From Bacteroidales bacterium (GTDB lineage Bacteria > Bacteroidota > Bacteroidia > Bacteroidales > UBA3663), in contig JAILKE010000036.1 in the NCBI GenBank assembly GCA_024694125.1, positions 1 through 64,000 of the forward strand: DNA of 64,000 nt, read 5' to 3'. Below the pieces are notes generated by a model, which saw only the letters and a list, made by a program, of their open reading frames with translations, was not told the DNA's origin and ran no database searches. The position numbers were made by a program, and so were the translations under genes. Shown in pieces: positions 47,025-56,357 of the stretch. Position 1 is the stretch's first letter; every line of letters starts with the position of its first letter.

Positions 47025-47190
47025 AAGGAATTGACAGGGAAGTGACAAAGAAGTGACAGGGAATTGACAGGGACGATACAAAAAGGAATTGACAAGGAAT
47101 TGACAGGAAAGTGACAGGGACGATACAAAAAGGAATTGACAAGGAATTGACAGGGAAGTGACAGGGACGATACAAAAGGAAAATTGACAA
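47025..47190 (-). repeat. TGTCACTTCC word array before the phosphoesterase gene
   Basis: On the minus strand, TTTTGTATCGTCCCTGTCACTTCC and TTGTCAATTCC units repeat over 165 bp and end in TTCCTTTAAA 14 bp before the ATG. It has the same direction and end as the arrays before thiD and parB. Confidence 0.9.
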
Positions 47191-47297
47191 ATAATAGAAA
47201 AGGACTATACAATGACATATTCAGAATTATCATCGAACAAATCACGTCCTTTTCAACTCGTATTTGTATTTTTAATTCTCCCTCCCTCTTAGGGAGG

Positions 47298-47382
47298 GTT
47301 GGGGAGAGTCCTCTGTTGGGGAGAGTCCTTTGTCGGGGAGAGTCCTTTGTTGGGGAGAGTCCTTTGTCGGGGAGAGTCCTCT
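47298..47382. repeat. 17-bp tandem repeat, five copies
   Basis: Five exact-length units of GTYGGGGAGAGTCCTYT. The array has the same unit length as the array at 1-340 but a different sequence. Confidence 0.93.
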
Positions 47383-47460
47383 AAAAAAACAACAGAGGCC
47401 CGTCTCTCGACGATCCTCTGCCTTTCTCTCATTTTATGAAGTTTTGTGGAATTACTCACG
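47383..47460 (-). ncRNA. Candidate small RNA or transcription attenuator
   Basis: A perfect-consensus promoter (47464-47496, minus) would start a transcript near 47457. Only about 40 nt later lies a hairpin CAGAGG (47420-47415) with CCTCTG (47398-47393), followed on the minus strand by TTGTTTTTTT. This predicts a transcript of about 75 nt, either a small RNA or the attenuated leader of the phosphoesterase gene 370 bp further on. A short Arg-rich frame (MRERQRIVERRASVV) runs through the hairpin and could be a leader peptide. Confidence 0.45.
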
Positions 47461-47463
47461 AGT

Positions 47464-47496
47464 GCAAAGATAGCTAATATTTTTTTAATTACCAAA
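47464..47496 (-). promoter_or_regulatory. Consensus promoter on the minus strand
   Basis: TTTG (47496-47493), 20 bp, TATCTTTGC (47472-47464). It directs transcription toward the hairpin at 47393 and the phosphoesterase gene. Confidence 0.8.
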
Positions 47497-47615
47497 TAAA
47501 TCCTTGATAATTTTTAACAAATTATGTTGCAATATACACAAATTCGTCAAAAATGACTAATTTTGTATGGTCCAGTTTGTAACAGAATTGAAATATCAGC
47601 TCTTTTTTGTGCAAT

Positions 47616-47669
47616 TGCACACGCTAAACCCCGTAACCTGATTGGAAAATAGGGATTTTTGCGTGTGCA
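47616..47669. other. Hairpin downstream of the DUF3078 gene
   Basis: TGCACACGC (47616-47624) pairs with GCGTGTGCA (47661-47669), 26 bp past the DUF3078 stop. There is no T-run on the minus strand, so its role as a terminator is doubtful. It may mark the mRNA 3' end. Confidence 0.5.
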
Positions 47670-47694
47670 TATTTATACAAATTCCACAATAGGA

Positions 47695-48648
47695 TTACCA
47701 CTTGTAGGAGAGGCCGAAGCTGAGGAGCTCAGTGAACTGGAAGTAACCCCAGTCGCCGAACTTGTAGTCAGGGCCTACCGAATCGTCGAAACGAAGGTGG
47801 GTATAGAGCTTGGTCGAGAAGTACTGATTGAGAGGCATATCGAAGGTGTTCTCCCAGTCAAATACGGTATAGACATTGCCCTTGTACTTGCCGCAGTCAT
47901 AGAGAGGTGAGAAGTAGGTGGCCTGTGATGACCAGGTCAGGTACTTGCAGACCTTCCAGTCCATAGATGCCTTGGCGCTCACACCGAAGTCGTACAGGTT
48001 GTAGTCGTAAGAGTTGCGCAGACCGAAAGCCGATGCGTTGATGCGGCCGTCGTCATAGACGCCCTCTACGTCGCCGCTGGCGTTGACAGTGCGCTTGTAT
48101 GGATTGTTGACGAACTTCAAGTTGTAGGCCAAGGGACTCATGAAGATGGTCCATGAGATGTTCTCCAGTGACTTTTTGTAGTCCATACCGAGCGAGAGGG
48201 TGAAGTAGGCAGGGTTCATGAACTTGGACAACTCCTCGTCAACGTTGGTCTTGTAACCAGGGCAGAACTGAGTCTGGCCGATGGCCTGCAGGGTGTAGTA
48301 CCAGTCGCCGGCAGCCTTGTAGCCGAACTTCGTGGTGTACTTGATGTAGTCATTGTTGGTCATATAGTTGTGGCAGGTGTCGGATGGAGTAGTGACAAAT
48401 CCGAGTTTGCCTTCCAACTTGTTGTCCCAAGTGAAGTCTTCGTACTTGTAGTTGAAGGTATAGTCGGCAGTAGCCAAAAGCGAGAAGTTGCTCTCGCCGC
48501 CCTTATACCAGTTCTTGCTGACGAAACCCTGAGTGAATTGTAGTGAAGCACCGCCATTAGTGGTCCAGCGGCTGTCTGATGCAGGATCAGCTGCAAACGT
48601 AGTTACAGTGGTGGCCATCAGGAGGGCCAAAGTAAATGCTCTTTTCAT
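47695..48648 (-). CDS. DUF3078 family outer-membrane protein
   Basis: A 317-residue protein with a signal peptide (ending FAA, about 20), then WTTNGGASLQFTQGFVSKNWYKGGESNFSLL, the signature of DUF3078. Repeated amphipathic strands end in aromatic residues (last SFGLSYKW), as expected of an outer-membrane beta-barrel. The family is widespread in Bacteroidetes and its function is unknown. It has its own promoter (48677-48710). Confidence 0.85.
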   Translation of the reverse strand: MKRAFTLALLMATTVTTFAADPASDSRWTTNGGASLQFTQGFVSKNWYKGGESNFSLLATADYTFNYKYEDFTWDNKLEGKLGFVTTPSDTCHNYMTNNDYIKYTTKFGYKAAGDWYYTLQAIGQTQFCPGYKTNVDEELSKFMNPAYFTLSLGMDYKKSLENISWTIFMSPLAYNLKFVNNPYKRTVNASGDVEGVYDDGRINASAFGLRNSYDYNLYDFGVSAKASMDWKVCKYLTWSSQATYFSPLYDCGKYKGNVYTVFDWENTFDMPLNQYFSTKLYTHLRFDDSVGPDYKFGDWGYFQFTELLSFGLSYKW

Positions 48649-48676
48649 TTTTAGTATTTATTTAGGATTTAGCTAT

Positions 48677-48710
48677 GCAAAAATAGGAATTAAAAGTTAA
48701 AAAGTGCAAA
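48677..48710 (-). promoter_or_regulatory. Promoter of the DUF3078 gene
   Basis: On the minus strand, TTTG (48710-48707), 21 bp, TATTTTTGC (48685-48677). The leader is about 22 nt. Confidence 0.75.
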
Positions 48711-48814
48711 CGAAAACCATAATTGAGCACGGAATGCACTTTTTATCAAGGATGTGCGTCCGGTTTGATAAACGCAATTGGCAATTATTTCGGGTTTTGG
48801 AAGTCATAAACAAT

Positions 48815-48856
48815 ATCCCTGCTTCGCCATCGGACAAAAGAGAGCGGAGCAGGGAT
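48815..48856 (-). terminator. Probable terminator of the pectin cluster
   Basis: ATCCCTGCT (48856-48848 on the minus strand) pairs with AGCAGGGAT (48823-48815), extended by three inner pairs. ATTGTTTATG follows, a weak T-run. It lies 17 bp past the GH78 fusion stop. Confidence 0.6.
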
Positions 48857-48872
48857 TAGGGATGATCAATGA

Positions 48873-51800
48873 TCAAGGGCGGGTCGGAACCACGCGCTGA
48901 TACTTGATGCGCTGGCGACGCCAGGTGTAGATGCAGTGCAGGGTTCCGTCACTGCCTACTATCATCGATGGATAGGAGTACTGGCTGATGGGCGAAGACT
49001 CGAGAGTGAGTGCCGGTGTCCAGTGTATGCCATCGGTGCTGGTGGCGAGGTAGAGCGGATTGCGCAGCGGCTTGTTGCGGGCAGGGTCCGTCTTGGGTCG
49101 CCAATCGACACAGCTGAATGGATTGTAAATGAGGGCGAAAGTGCCATCGGCCATAGTGACAGCATCGATGCCGGAGTTGTTGTTCGGAACATCGAGCAAC
49201 TGCATCTCGCTCCAGGTCAGACCGCCGTCGTCACTGAATGACGAGGTGATACGTGCCAGGTCTTCGCGTCCCTCCTCCTTGGGCTGGGCACTGCGGCACA
49301 CCATCTGTATGCGACCATCGGGATGAACGAGCAGGGCTGGCTGTATGGGACGGATCTCGTCACGCTGAGGTACAACCGGAGAGAGCGTCCAGGTTCGGCC
49401 GTCGTCCTCGCTGATTTCGACGTAGCAGCGCCAGTGACCTGCCTTGACCTTGCTGGCAGTCTCGGTCTCCTTGCTGGTAGGAGCGAGGATGCGCTGACGG
49501 CTGAGGACCTGACCATTGCGGCAACGGAAGCCAGCTGGCAGGGCGATAGGCTGATTCTTGATAGCGCCGAGCAGTGAGTCGCGTTCCACACAGGTTCCTG
49601 CTATCTGGCTGAACAGTGCAGCCTGTGCCGGTTGAATGCTGTCGCGGTGTGTGGTCCAGGTGTGACCATTGTCGGACGATGTCATCAGGTAGCCGGTCCA
49701 GTCGCGAACATCCTTGCCCAACTTGTAGAAGAGCAGCAGGTCGCCGCCGGGAACCTGGAATAGTACCGGGTTGTAGGCTGCCTTGCGCAAGGTGTCGGGT
49801 TGTCCGGGTTCGCGAGGAACGAACTTGGAGATTGAGGCATTCTGGTCCGAGGCTGCCCATTGGCGCCAACCCTGGCCTGCTACTGGTTGAAGTTTGCCAT
49901 CAGCCACCAGCTGCGGGGCGCTCCAACCATCCTGATAGAGGTGTGGCTGACCCTTCTTGCCGCGCTTGATGAGGCTCTTGCGCTGCGTCCAGATACAGAC
50001 GTCGGGACTGCCTTCGCGTGAACCGCCGAAGTAGGTAGCCAGCAGGTCTCCGTTGGCGCACTCTACTATCGATGCAGAGTGGCACGACGGGAAGTCGGCC
50101 TCCTCATAGAGGAACTCGTTGTCACGGACCTGCCAAGTGCTGCCGTAGTTGCGCTCCTTGTGCGGCAGGTCCTGTTCGATGTGCCAACTGCCGCTACCAT
50201 ATTCCTCGCTGCCGTTGGGCGTGATGACTATGGCCGATGTGTTGGCAGGAATGACGATGTCCCATGAGAGGTGTCCGGGAGTCTTCTTCCAGGTCGATAC
50301 AACCTGACCGTAGGGTGTCTTGTACGATACATTGGCCCACGAGAGCTCTTCCAGTTCGAAGTTAGGAGCGAGACAGATCTGCTTGAAGCCAGGAGCCGCA
50401 GGACGGATGCCGCCGACGTGCTCGAAGCACCAGGGCAACAGGTCGCCGAGCAGCATCACATGGTTGCCCGAGTTCATTCTTGGATTGGCAGTATCGCCGT
50501 TCCACAGTTCCCAGATGGTGGTGGCGCCGTTCTCAATCATATATCCCCACGAAGGGAAGGTACGGTTGGTGGCCAACAGATAGGCTATGTCCATACGGCC
50601 ACGCTTGGAGAGTTCGCGCATCAGCCACTGGATGCCTATCACGCCGCAGCACAGATGCCCGTCGGCAGGATTGAGCATTATCTTGGCCAATATCTGGCGG
50701 TGTACCATGTCGGCGTGCTCCTCGGGGACGATGCCAAAGGCCAGAGGCAGCAGGTTGGCTGTCACGGCATTGTTGGCATAGTAGATGGAGTCGGGGTAGA
50801 GCGGATGACTGGGCGCAGGCGAGGTGCCGCGCTTGACGTGCAGGAACTCGCGGTTGATGGCTTCGCGCAACTGGCGACGCATGTCATTGTACTCGTCGCG
50901 GTCGGCCTGCAACAGGTCAGGACTGATACCACGGCGGGCCAGTTCGCGTTGTGTTTTGAGGTCCGAGTGCTGTATGCGGGACAACAGAATCTCGTCGAAG
51001 TCGGTCATCACTTCGAGCAACTTGTACATATAGCAACTGCCTATCAGCACACCGTCAGTGACGCGCGATGGGTCCTTGCTGTGAATCAGCTCGGGTGACT
51101 CGGGAGTGACACACCAGTCTGCATACTTGTCGGCCTTGACCAGCCCCTCCTTGGTACGCTTGTCGTTGTACAGGTGTAGCAACCACTTGCGCATGGCGGG
51201 GTAGTGCTCGATGATAGCCTTGTCGTCGCCGAACTGGTTGTAGAGCATTTGGGCGCCAAAGACGAATACGCTGGGCCAGGTGACATTGTCCGAATAGTAG
51301 TTCCAGTATGTAGGAGCAACGTCCGGGATACAGCCGTCCTGGCGCTGTGACTCCTCGATGTCGCGCATCCACTTGTTGTACAGGTGGTGGTTGTCGAGCA
51401 GATAACTCTCGCCCAGGCAGCCCATGGCGCGGTCACCCAGCCACGGCATACGTTCGTCACGCTGTGGACAGTCTATAGGCATACCTTTGTAATTGTCGAG
51501 TATGCCCCAGAAGGAGTTCTTGACCAGTTGATTGAGGGTCTCGTTCTGGGTCTCGAAGTCGTAGAGCACATCCATGCGGTCGCTTACCACCTGAGCGGTG
51601 AAGGCGGAACGGAGTTGGTCGTCCGACAGTTGAGCCAGGCTCTTGGTTTTGCCCGATGACTGGTTGCGCAATACCGAAACCTCGACGTAACGTCCTCCGT
51701 GCGTGGTGAAACGTGGTGCCCAGGTACCCTTGTCCTTGCCGGCAGCGATGTAATAGTCGGTGCTCTGCGAGTGACGCAGATTCTCGACATAGAGTTGGCC

Positions 51801-53015
51801 AACGCTGTCCAGACGTTCGGCATAGCGCAGACGGAGTGTATCGCCCTCGCGCAGCGACATGCCGTCCAGCGAAGAACGTACCCAACCGGCGAAGTTCTGA
51901 CCGAAGTCCAGTATCACGCTGCCGTCAGCCTGCTTGGTCAGTTCGCGGACGCCGAGGCTGTCCACGATGCCCATGGCAGGTGTCACGTTGCCGAGCAATT
52001 CGCCATTGGGCAGGTTGCTGCGCTCGGCCATGAACCAGAGGGAGTCGGCGCTGAGGTCCGCCTTGCGGGCATCGTATATCTCGCCGTCGTACTCATTGGC
52101 CGAACGTATAGGACCGTCGCAGGTCATCTGCCAGGTCTTGTTCTCGGTGGCGATGGTCTGGGTCGATCCGTCGCTGTACTCGATGATGAGGTTGGCACGC
52201 AGGGTAGGATAGCCGAAGTTACGGATCTTGTATTTCTTCTTGTTCTGCTGCATCGTGTAGAAGCGGCCGTTGCTCACTGTCACCCGTATGTCGTTGGTGG
52301 CTTCCGACTGCACCAGGTCCGTCACATCGTACGTATTGTAGATGATGCTCTTGGTGTAGTAGGTCGGGGCGGGAGTCAGTACGTCGTTGCCCACTTTCTG
52401 GCCATTCAGGTAGGCCTCGTACAGACCCAGGCCTGCTATATGCAGCGTGGCACGTTGAACCTGCTTCGTAGTGGCGAACGACGACTTGTAGTAACGGGCC
52501 GAGAGACGGCTGTGCTCGGTCTCGACGTCCCATTCATTGGCACGGTCCAACCCAATCCAGTATCCCTTCCAGTGCGTCTCGGAGAGTAGGCCTACGCCCC
52601 ATTCCGAGATCTCGCTCCAATCCGAGAGTGTGGTCTTGACCTTGTTCGACTTGCGGTTGGTCTGGTATGATGATTCAATCTGCACACGCCAGTAGCAACG
52701 CTGGTTGTGCTTCAGGGGCTTGCCTGCATAGGTGATGTATTGGCTGGTGGCGCTCTTGACGGTCACGTCCCACAGGTCGGGTTTGCCTTCTGTGAGGCGT
52801 TCGGGGCTGGATGCCACCTGTATGTGGTACTGGGTCTGCTTCACGTTCACCTCGCCGGCATCGGTGCTGAGTTGCCAACCCAGGCGGGGAGTGGTGATGT
52901 CCAGTCCAAGGGGTTGGTCCGCACGGCCCTCCACGGTCAGACGTGTGGGCTGGATGGCGGCTTGTCCGATGGCGCTGGCCAACAGCAGGCTGAGTGCTAA
53001 GAATGTTCTTTTCAT
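48873..53015 (-). CDS. GH78 alpha-L-rhamnosidase fused to a sialidase-fold (BNR) domain
   Basis: A 1380-residue secreted two-enzyme protein with a signal peptide ending near GQA. Residues about 25-945 are a GH78 rhamnosidase: N-terminal beta domains, then the (alpha/alpha)6 barrel with DCPQRDER (Asp515, general acid Glu521) and TTIWELWNG (Glu836, expected base). Residues about 960-1380 are a six-bladed sialidase-fold domain. It starts with FPSCHSASIVE and FGGSREGSPDV and has Asp boxes SSDNGHTW (about 1112), SEDDGRTW (about 1202) and SDDGGLTW (about 1263). It is last in a cluster with a GH143/GH142-like protein and PL1. I infer activity on the Rha-Kdo side chain of rhamnogalacturonan II, rhamnosidase first, then a Kdo hydrolase. 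A sialidase on host glycans is a less likely alternative. Confidence 0.88.
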   Translation of the reverse strand: MKRTFLALSLLLASAIGQAAIQPTRLTVEGRADQPLGLDITTPRLGWQLSTDAGEVNVKQTQYHIQVASSPERLTEGKPDLWDVTVKSATSQYITYAGKPLKHNQRCYWRVQIESSYQTNRKSNKVKTTLSDWSEISEWGVGLLSETHWKGYWIGLDRANEWDVETEHSRLSARYYKSSFATTKQVQRATLHIAGLGLYEAYLNGQKVGNDVLTPAPTYYTKSIIYNTYDVTDLVQSEATNDIRVTVSNGRFYTMQQNKKKYKIRNFGYPTLRANLIIEYSDGSTQTIATENKTWQMTCDGPIRSANEYDGEIYDARKADLSADSLWFMAERSNLPNGELLGNVTPAMGIVDSLGVRELTKQADGSVILDFGQNFAGWVRSSLDGMSLREGDTLRLRYAERLDSVGQLYVENLRHSQSTDYYIAAGKDKGTWAPRFTTHGGRYVEVSVLRNQSSGKTKSLAQLSDDQLRSAFTAQVVSDRMDVLYDFETQNETLNQLVKNSFWGILDNYKGMPIDCPQRDERMPWLGDRAMGCLGESYLLDNHHLYNKWMRDIEESQRQDGCIPDVAPTYWNYYSDNVTWPSVFVFGAQMLYNQFGDDKAIIEHYPAMRKWLLHLYNDKRTKEGLVKADKYADWCVTPESPELIHSKDPSRVTDGVLIGSCYMYKLLEVMTDFDEILLSRIQHSDLKTQRELARRGISPDLLQADRDEYNDMRRQLREAINREFLHVKRGTSPAPSHPLYPDSIYYANNAVTANLLPLAFGIVPEEHADMVHRQILAKIMLNPADGHLCCGVIGIQWLMRELSKRGRMDIAYLLATNRTFPSWGYMIENGATTIWELWNGDTANPRMNSGNHVMLLGDLLPWCFEHVGGIRPAAPGFKQICLAPNFELEELSWANVSYKTPYGQVVSTWKKTPGHLSWDIVIPANTSAIVITPNGSEEYGSGSWHIEQDLPHKERNYGSTWQVRDNEFLYEEADFPSCHSASIVECANGDLLATYFGGSREGSPDVCIWTQRKSLIKRGKKGQPHLYQDGWSAPQLVADGKLQPVAGQGWRQWAASDQNASISKFVPREPGQPDTLRKAAYNPVLFQVPGGDLLLFYKLGKDVRDWTGYLMTSSDNGHTWTTHRDSIQPAQAALFSQIAGTCVERDSLLGAIKNQPIALPAGFRCRNGQVLSRQRILAPTSKETETASKVKAGHWRCYVEISEDDGRTWTLSPVVPQRDEIRPIQPALLVHPDGRIQMVCRSAQPKEEGREDLARITSSFSDDGGLTWSEMQLLDVPNNNSGIDAVTMADGTFALIYNPFSCVDWRPKTDPARNKPLRNPLYLATSTDGIHWTPALTLESSPISQYSYPSMIVGSDGTLHCIYTWRRQRIKYQRVVPTRP

Positions 53016-53042
53016 ATTGAATTAAGGGGTTAAGAGGGGTTG

Positions 53043-53081
53043 ACGAGTCAAAACTCGTGGAGTTGACGAACAGATGTTCGT
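53043..53081. other. Two small tandem hairpins between glycosidase genes
   Basis: ACGAGT, CAAA, ACTCGT (53043-53058) and ACGAAC, AGAT, GTTCGT (53066-53081), spaced 23 bp apart within repeated GAGTTGACGA words. They lie in the 81-bp gap between the GH143/GH142-like gene and the GH78 fusion. Confidence 0.75.
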
Positions 53082-53096
53082 AGAGTTGATAGAAGA

Positions 53097-56000
53097 TTAT
53101 TCTACATATCGCTTGCAGACCTTGCCATCGGCCATGATGGTCAGACCCTTGCCCTGATTGTAGTGGGTTCCGGTACGGTCATAGATGATGGTGACCAACT
53201 TGCCGCGCAGCATCACACCGTCCAGGCACCAGTAGTCCCACTCCTTGGGGGCCAATGGGTGCACGTCGGTCCAGTCTTCGGCCTGAGGATCCAGACCGCA
53301 CAGACCCGTGATGATCAGGTCATTGTAGGTCGAATGGTTGTAGTAGCGTGAACGCTGGTGGTCACCCCACAACCAGTAGCCGGTCTTCTCGTCCATATAC
53401 TCGCCCACATAGGGACGACCACGATAGTGCATCGACTCGGTATATTTCTTGAAGTGGTACCAGAAGAGATCATCGGGCAATGCTGCCGACATCTGTGGGT
53501 AGTGCTGCTCGATATTGATCAGTGCGGTCAATGTCTGACTGGTGGCAAATGGCCAGATGGCACCGTCCCACTCGCAGGTAGGACGACCCTTCCATGAGTG
53601 ACGGAACAATGGGTGACGACGCTCGGCAGTGGTCATGCCGGCAGGGGCATCGAAGCCCTTCTCGTCCAACAACTGCATCCACGAAGCACGGTATTTGGCC
53701 GAATCATCGGCAGGCAGACCGAAGTACCAGGGCAGATAGCCGATCAGTTCGCGTACCTGTGCGATGGAATCCTTCTCGGTGAGCGTGCCGTAGTGACCCA
53801 GCTGAGGGTCCCACAGTTTCTCCTCGATCTGTGCCAACAGACGGTCGGCCTTGTCGTTCATGCCGAGGGTGCGGTAGTTGGCCACCATATAACTGTTGAT
53901 GGTAGGACGGCGGTTCTTGACCTTGCGGCCACCCGAGATCTGCTCCTCCATGCCGTCCTGTACGTCGGCCTGCCAGAACATTCCGTCCTTGTACTGACGG
54001 TCACGTTCCCAGCGTGCCAGGTGTGCCTCGAGGTCCTTGCGGTAAGACTCGAACCAGGCTGTATCGCCCGACACGAGTACGCGCTGCCACATGGCGTATG
54101 GAATCCAGCTGGAGAACTTGAACAACTTGTGCATCGGGGCACCGTTGATAGAGTCTCCACCTATCTTGGGATTGTGATTGCCGCGCAACCACAGATGGGC
54201 GATGCCGTCAGCATATCGCTGGTCGTGCAACCAACGGCTCTCCATCAGGTGATGGCCGACGGCGCACGCAATCAGGTTCCATTTGTCCGAGTACTTGCGC
54301 TGCACCAGGAACTCGGTCATGCCGTATCCGTAGGGAGTCTCGACGATATGTTTGCGCAATGTCCACCAACGGTAGTAGTACATCTCCTCGACCTGCTTGT
54401 CCGGGCAGTCGAAGAGCGGGATGTTACGTTCCATCCATTGGGCGGACTCGCTGTTGGGGATGGCCTGTACCACATGTTCGTCCTCCATCGTGTTGAAGTA
54501 ATCGACGTAGTGCTGGTAGTTGTTCCAATGGAGCATGGCCGATGTCTGGGCCCCCTGCGAAGGCTTGGCCTCGACGTTGCTGATGGCCCAACGGGCCTCG
54601 CGTATAGGAGTAGCCGAATCGGGCAGGTCAGTATCGTTGTCGGCAGGAGTATTGACCGTAGGCATCTCGCGCTCAGCACCGGTGCGGAAGCATATACGCG
54701 TGATGGCCGACAGAGGGGCAAACAGCATCTTGGGGCGCTGTACCTTGCCATCGATGGAGAATATCACCATGCGGTTGTCGAGCGAAACCTCCATGCCGAT
54801 GCGGTAGGTGCGGCCCGCCTCCATATCCTTGATGATGGCGCTGCTGCGGGCACCGGTCTTGACCATCACCTGGCCGTTGTCCATCCACGAGAGTCGTGTA
54901 CATGGTGTGCCCTGGGCATCCTGGAGTTCGAGGTCCAGACGGCCGTGGTCAATCTGGTCGGCGCGGATGTCGAAACTGAGAGACAACTGGCGGGTAGCCG
55001 GGATGACACGCTCCAGCTTGGCATAGTCGTAGGGGTCACTGTCGTGCAGCGTGATGACGTCGCCCAGGTCCACACGGGCCAGTACGGGCGAGTAGATGTT
55101 CCATGGTTCATCGTAGCTGGTAGCCTCAGTGCGGACGGGAACAGGAATCTGGCTCACCCAGATGTCCTCCTTGTTCATCGAGTAGGTCACCCAGATGCAG
55201 GTGTCGGCAGTAGGGGCCGATGTCTGGGCAGCACCCTCGCCGCAGGGCCATACGCCGCGTGTATATTGAGGACCATAGCTCTTGTAGTTTCCGCCGTAGC
55301 GCATGGGAGGAACCTCGCCATTGATCAGGCTCAGGGTGGTGTAGTTCAATCCGTCGGTCGAGGTAGAGATAGCCAATGGCCAGCGGAACTCGGCAGGGTT
55401 ATAGACCGTGGCGAAGTTGCCGTCAGGCAGAGGCTGACCCCATATCTTGGCATTGCTGTTGACGAAACCCTGTGCTCTCTTGGCAGGCATGGTCCAGGTG
55501 CGGCCACCGTCGAAGCTGCGCGAAGTGAGCGCATGCTTCCAGAATGCCACCAGGCTGCCGTCGGCCAATGGATAGCAGCAGAATGCCTTGTAGGTATTGG
55601 TCACAGGCAGGCGTGAGTCCATACGGTCACACTCCTCGACCATCTGCATCCAGTAGAGCGGATCAGCCAGAATCTCCTCGCAGGCCTTGCGGAACTTCTT
55701 GTCCTTGGCCTTGGTGTATGGCTTGAAACGGGTGTTCTGCTCGTTGTAGTCGTGATTGTAGTAGAGGAAGTAGATAGGGCCCAACGTGCCGTCTGCCTTT
55801 ACCTCGCGTACCACGCGGCCTATGCCGTTGCCGTCGTTAGGGTCATCCTTGGGTGTGCGGCAGATGCCGTAGTGGCCCAATGCCAGCAACTTGTGACCGG
55901 TAGCCTGGCTCGATATGAACCAGCCCACACGTTGGTGCATCACCGTGGCAACCTCGTCCTCGCGGCCTTCGGTGGCATAGATAGGAAAGAGCACCTCGGG

Positions 56001-56357
56001 TTCGGTCCAGGTGTGACCGTCGGCCGAAGACTGGAGCAGCGTGCGTGAAGGATAGACGTGCTCCGAGCGTGGGTCGCTCAGGTAGTGCATCCACAGGCGG
56101 CCGTTCCAATGGGTGATCATCGGCTGGTGGTTGTAGGTCCATCCCTCCTTGTCGCCGAGTGCGTTCGGTTGGGTCAATGCACGCTGGGCGCGCATCGTCT
56201 GGATGTTGTGCACGCCGATGACAGGGCTCAGTCCGCCGTCGTGGCGATAGGGGTTGCTCAATGTCGTGCCCGTGTAGTGGGCCTGTATCGTGTCGGCCGC
56301 GAGCACCGCAGCGCAGCCGCACAGAGCCAAAAGGCTTAGAGTGAGTTTGCGTACCAT
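53097..56357 (-). CDS. Two-domain glycosidase, GH143/GH142-like (RG-II chain D enzyme)
   Basis: A 1086-residue secreted protein. Residues about 25-440 are a BNR propeller-like domain (GVHNIQTMRAQRA, Asp-box-like SSADGHTW and SFDGGRTW). About 440-620 is a beta-sandwich linker. About 640-1086 is an (alpha/alpha)6 toroid with SWIPYAMWQRVL, WQADVQDGMEE, NSYMVANYRTLG and WDGAIWPFATSQTL. This order matches what I recall of Bacteroides BT1020: GH143 (Dha hydrolase) plus GH142 (beta-L-arabinofuranosidase) acting on side chain D of rhamnogalacturonan II. The start overlaps the end of the PL1 gene by 22 bp. The signal peptide has an LCGC segment, so a lipid anchor is possible. Confidence 0.7.
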   Translation of the reverse strand: MVRKLTLSLLALCGCAAVLAADTIQAHYTGTTLSNPYRHDGGLSPVIGVHNIQTMRAQRALTQPNALGDKEGWTYNHQPMITHWNGRLWMHYLSDPRSEHVYPSRTLLQSSADGHTWTEPEVLFPIYATEGREDEVATVMHQRVGWFISSQATGHKLLALGHYGICRTPKDDPNDGNGIGRVVREVKADGTLGPIYFLYYNHDYNEQNTRFKPYTKAKDKKFRKACEEILADPLYWMQMVEECDRMDSRLPVTNTYKAFCCYPLADGSLVAFWKHALTSRSFDGGRTWTMPAKRAQGFVNSNAKIWGQPLPDGNFATVYNPAEFRWPLAISTSTDGLNYTTLSLINGEVPPMRYGGNYKSYGPQYTRGVWPCGEGAAQTSAPTADTCIWVTYSMNKEDIWVSQIPVPVRTEATSYDEPWNIYSPVLARVDLGDVITLHDSDPYDYAKLERVIPATRQLSLSFDIRADQIDHGRLDLELQDAQGTPCTRLSWMDNGQVMVKTGARSSAIIKDMEAGRTYRIGMEVSLDNRMVIFSIDGKVQRPKMLFAPLSAITRICFRTGAEREMPTVNTPADNDTDLPDSATPIREARWAISNVEAKPSQGAQTSAMLHWNNYQHYVDYFNTMEDEHVVQAIPNSESAQWMERNIPLFDCPDKQVEEMYYYRWWTLRKHIVETPYGYGMTEFLVQRKYSDKWNLIACAVGHHLMESRWLHDQRYADGIAHLWLRGNHNPKIGGDSINGAPMHKLFKFSSWIPYAMWQRVLVSGDTAWFESYRKDLEAHLARWERDRQYKDGMFWQADVQDGMEEQISGGRKVKNRRPTINSYMVANYRTLGMNDKADRLLAQIEEKLWDPQLGHYGTLTEKDSIAQVRELIGYLPWYFGLPADDSAKYRASWMQLLDEKGFDAPAGMTTAERRHPLFRHSWKGRPTCEWDGAIWPFATSQTLTALINIEQHYPQMSAALPDDLFWYHFKKYTESMHYRGRPYVGEYMDEKTGYWLWGDHQRSRYYNHSTYNDLIITGLCGLDPQAEDWTDVHPLAPKEWDYWCLDGVMLRGKLVTIIYDRTGTHYNQGKGLTIMADGKVCKRYVE

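Noticed and set aside
47011-47190. N-terminal extension of the phosphoesterase
   Set aside because: The extra 60 residues are translated 11-bp repeats; the family start and membrane segment begin at the ATG at 47010.
48873-50140. Separate sialidase gene
   Set aside because: The sialidase-fold domain is in frame with GH78, with no stop and no new signal peptide between them.
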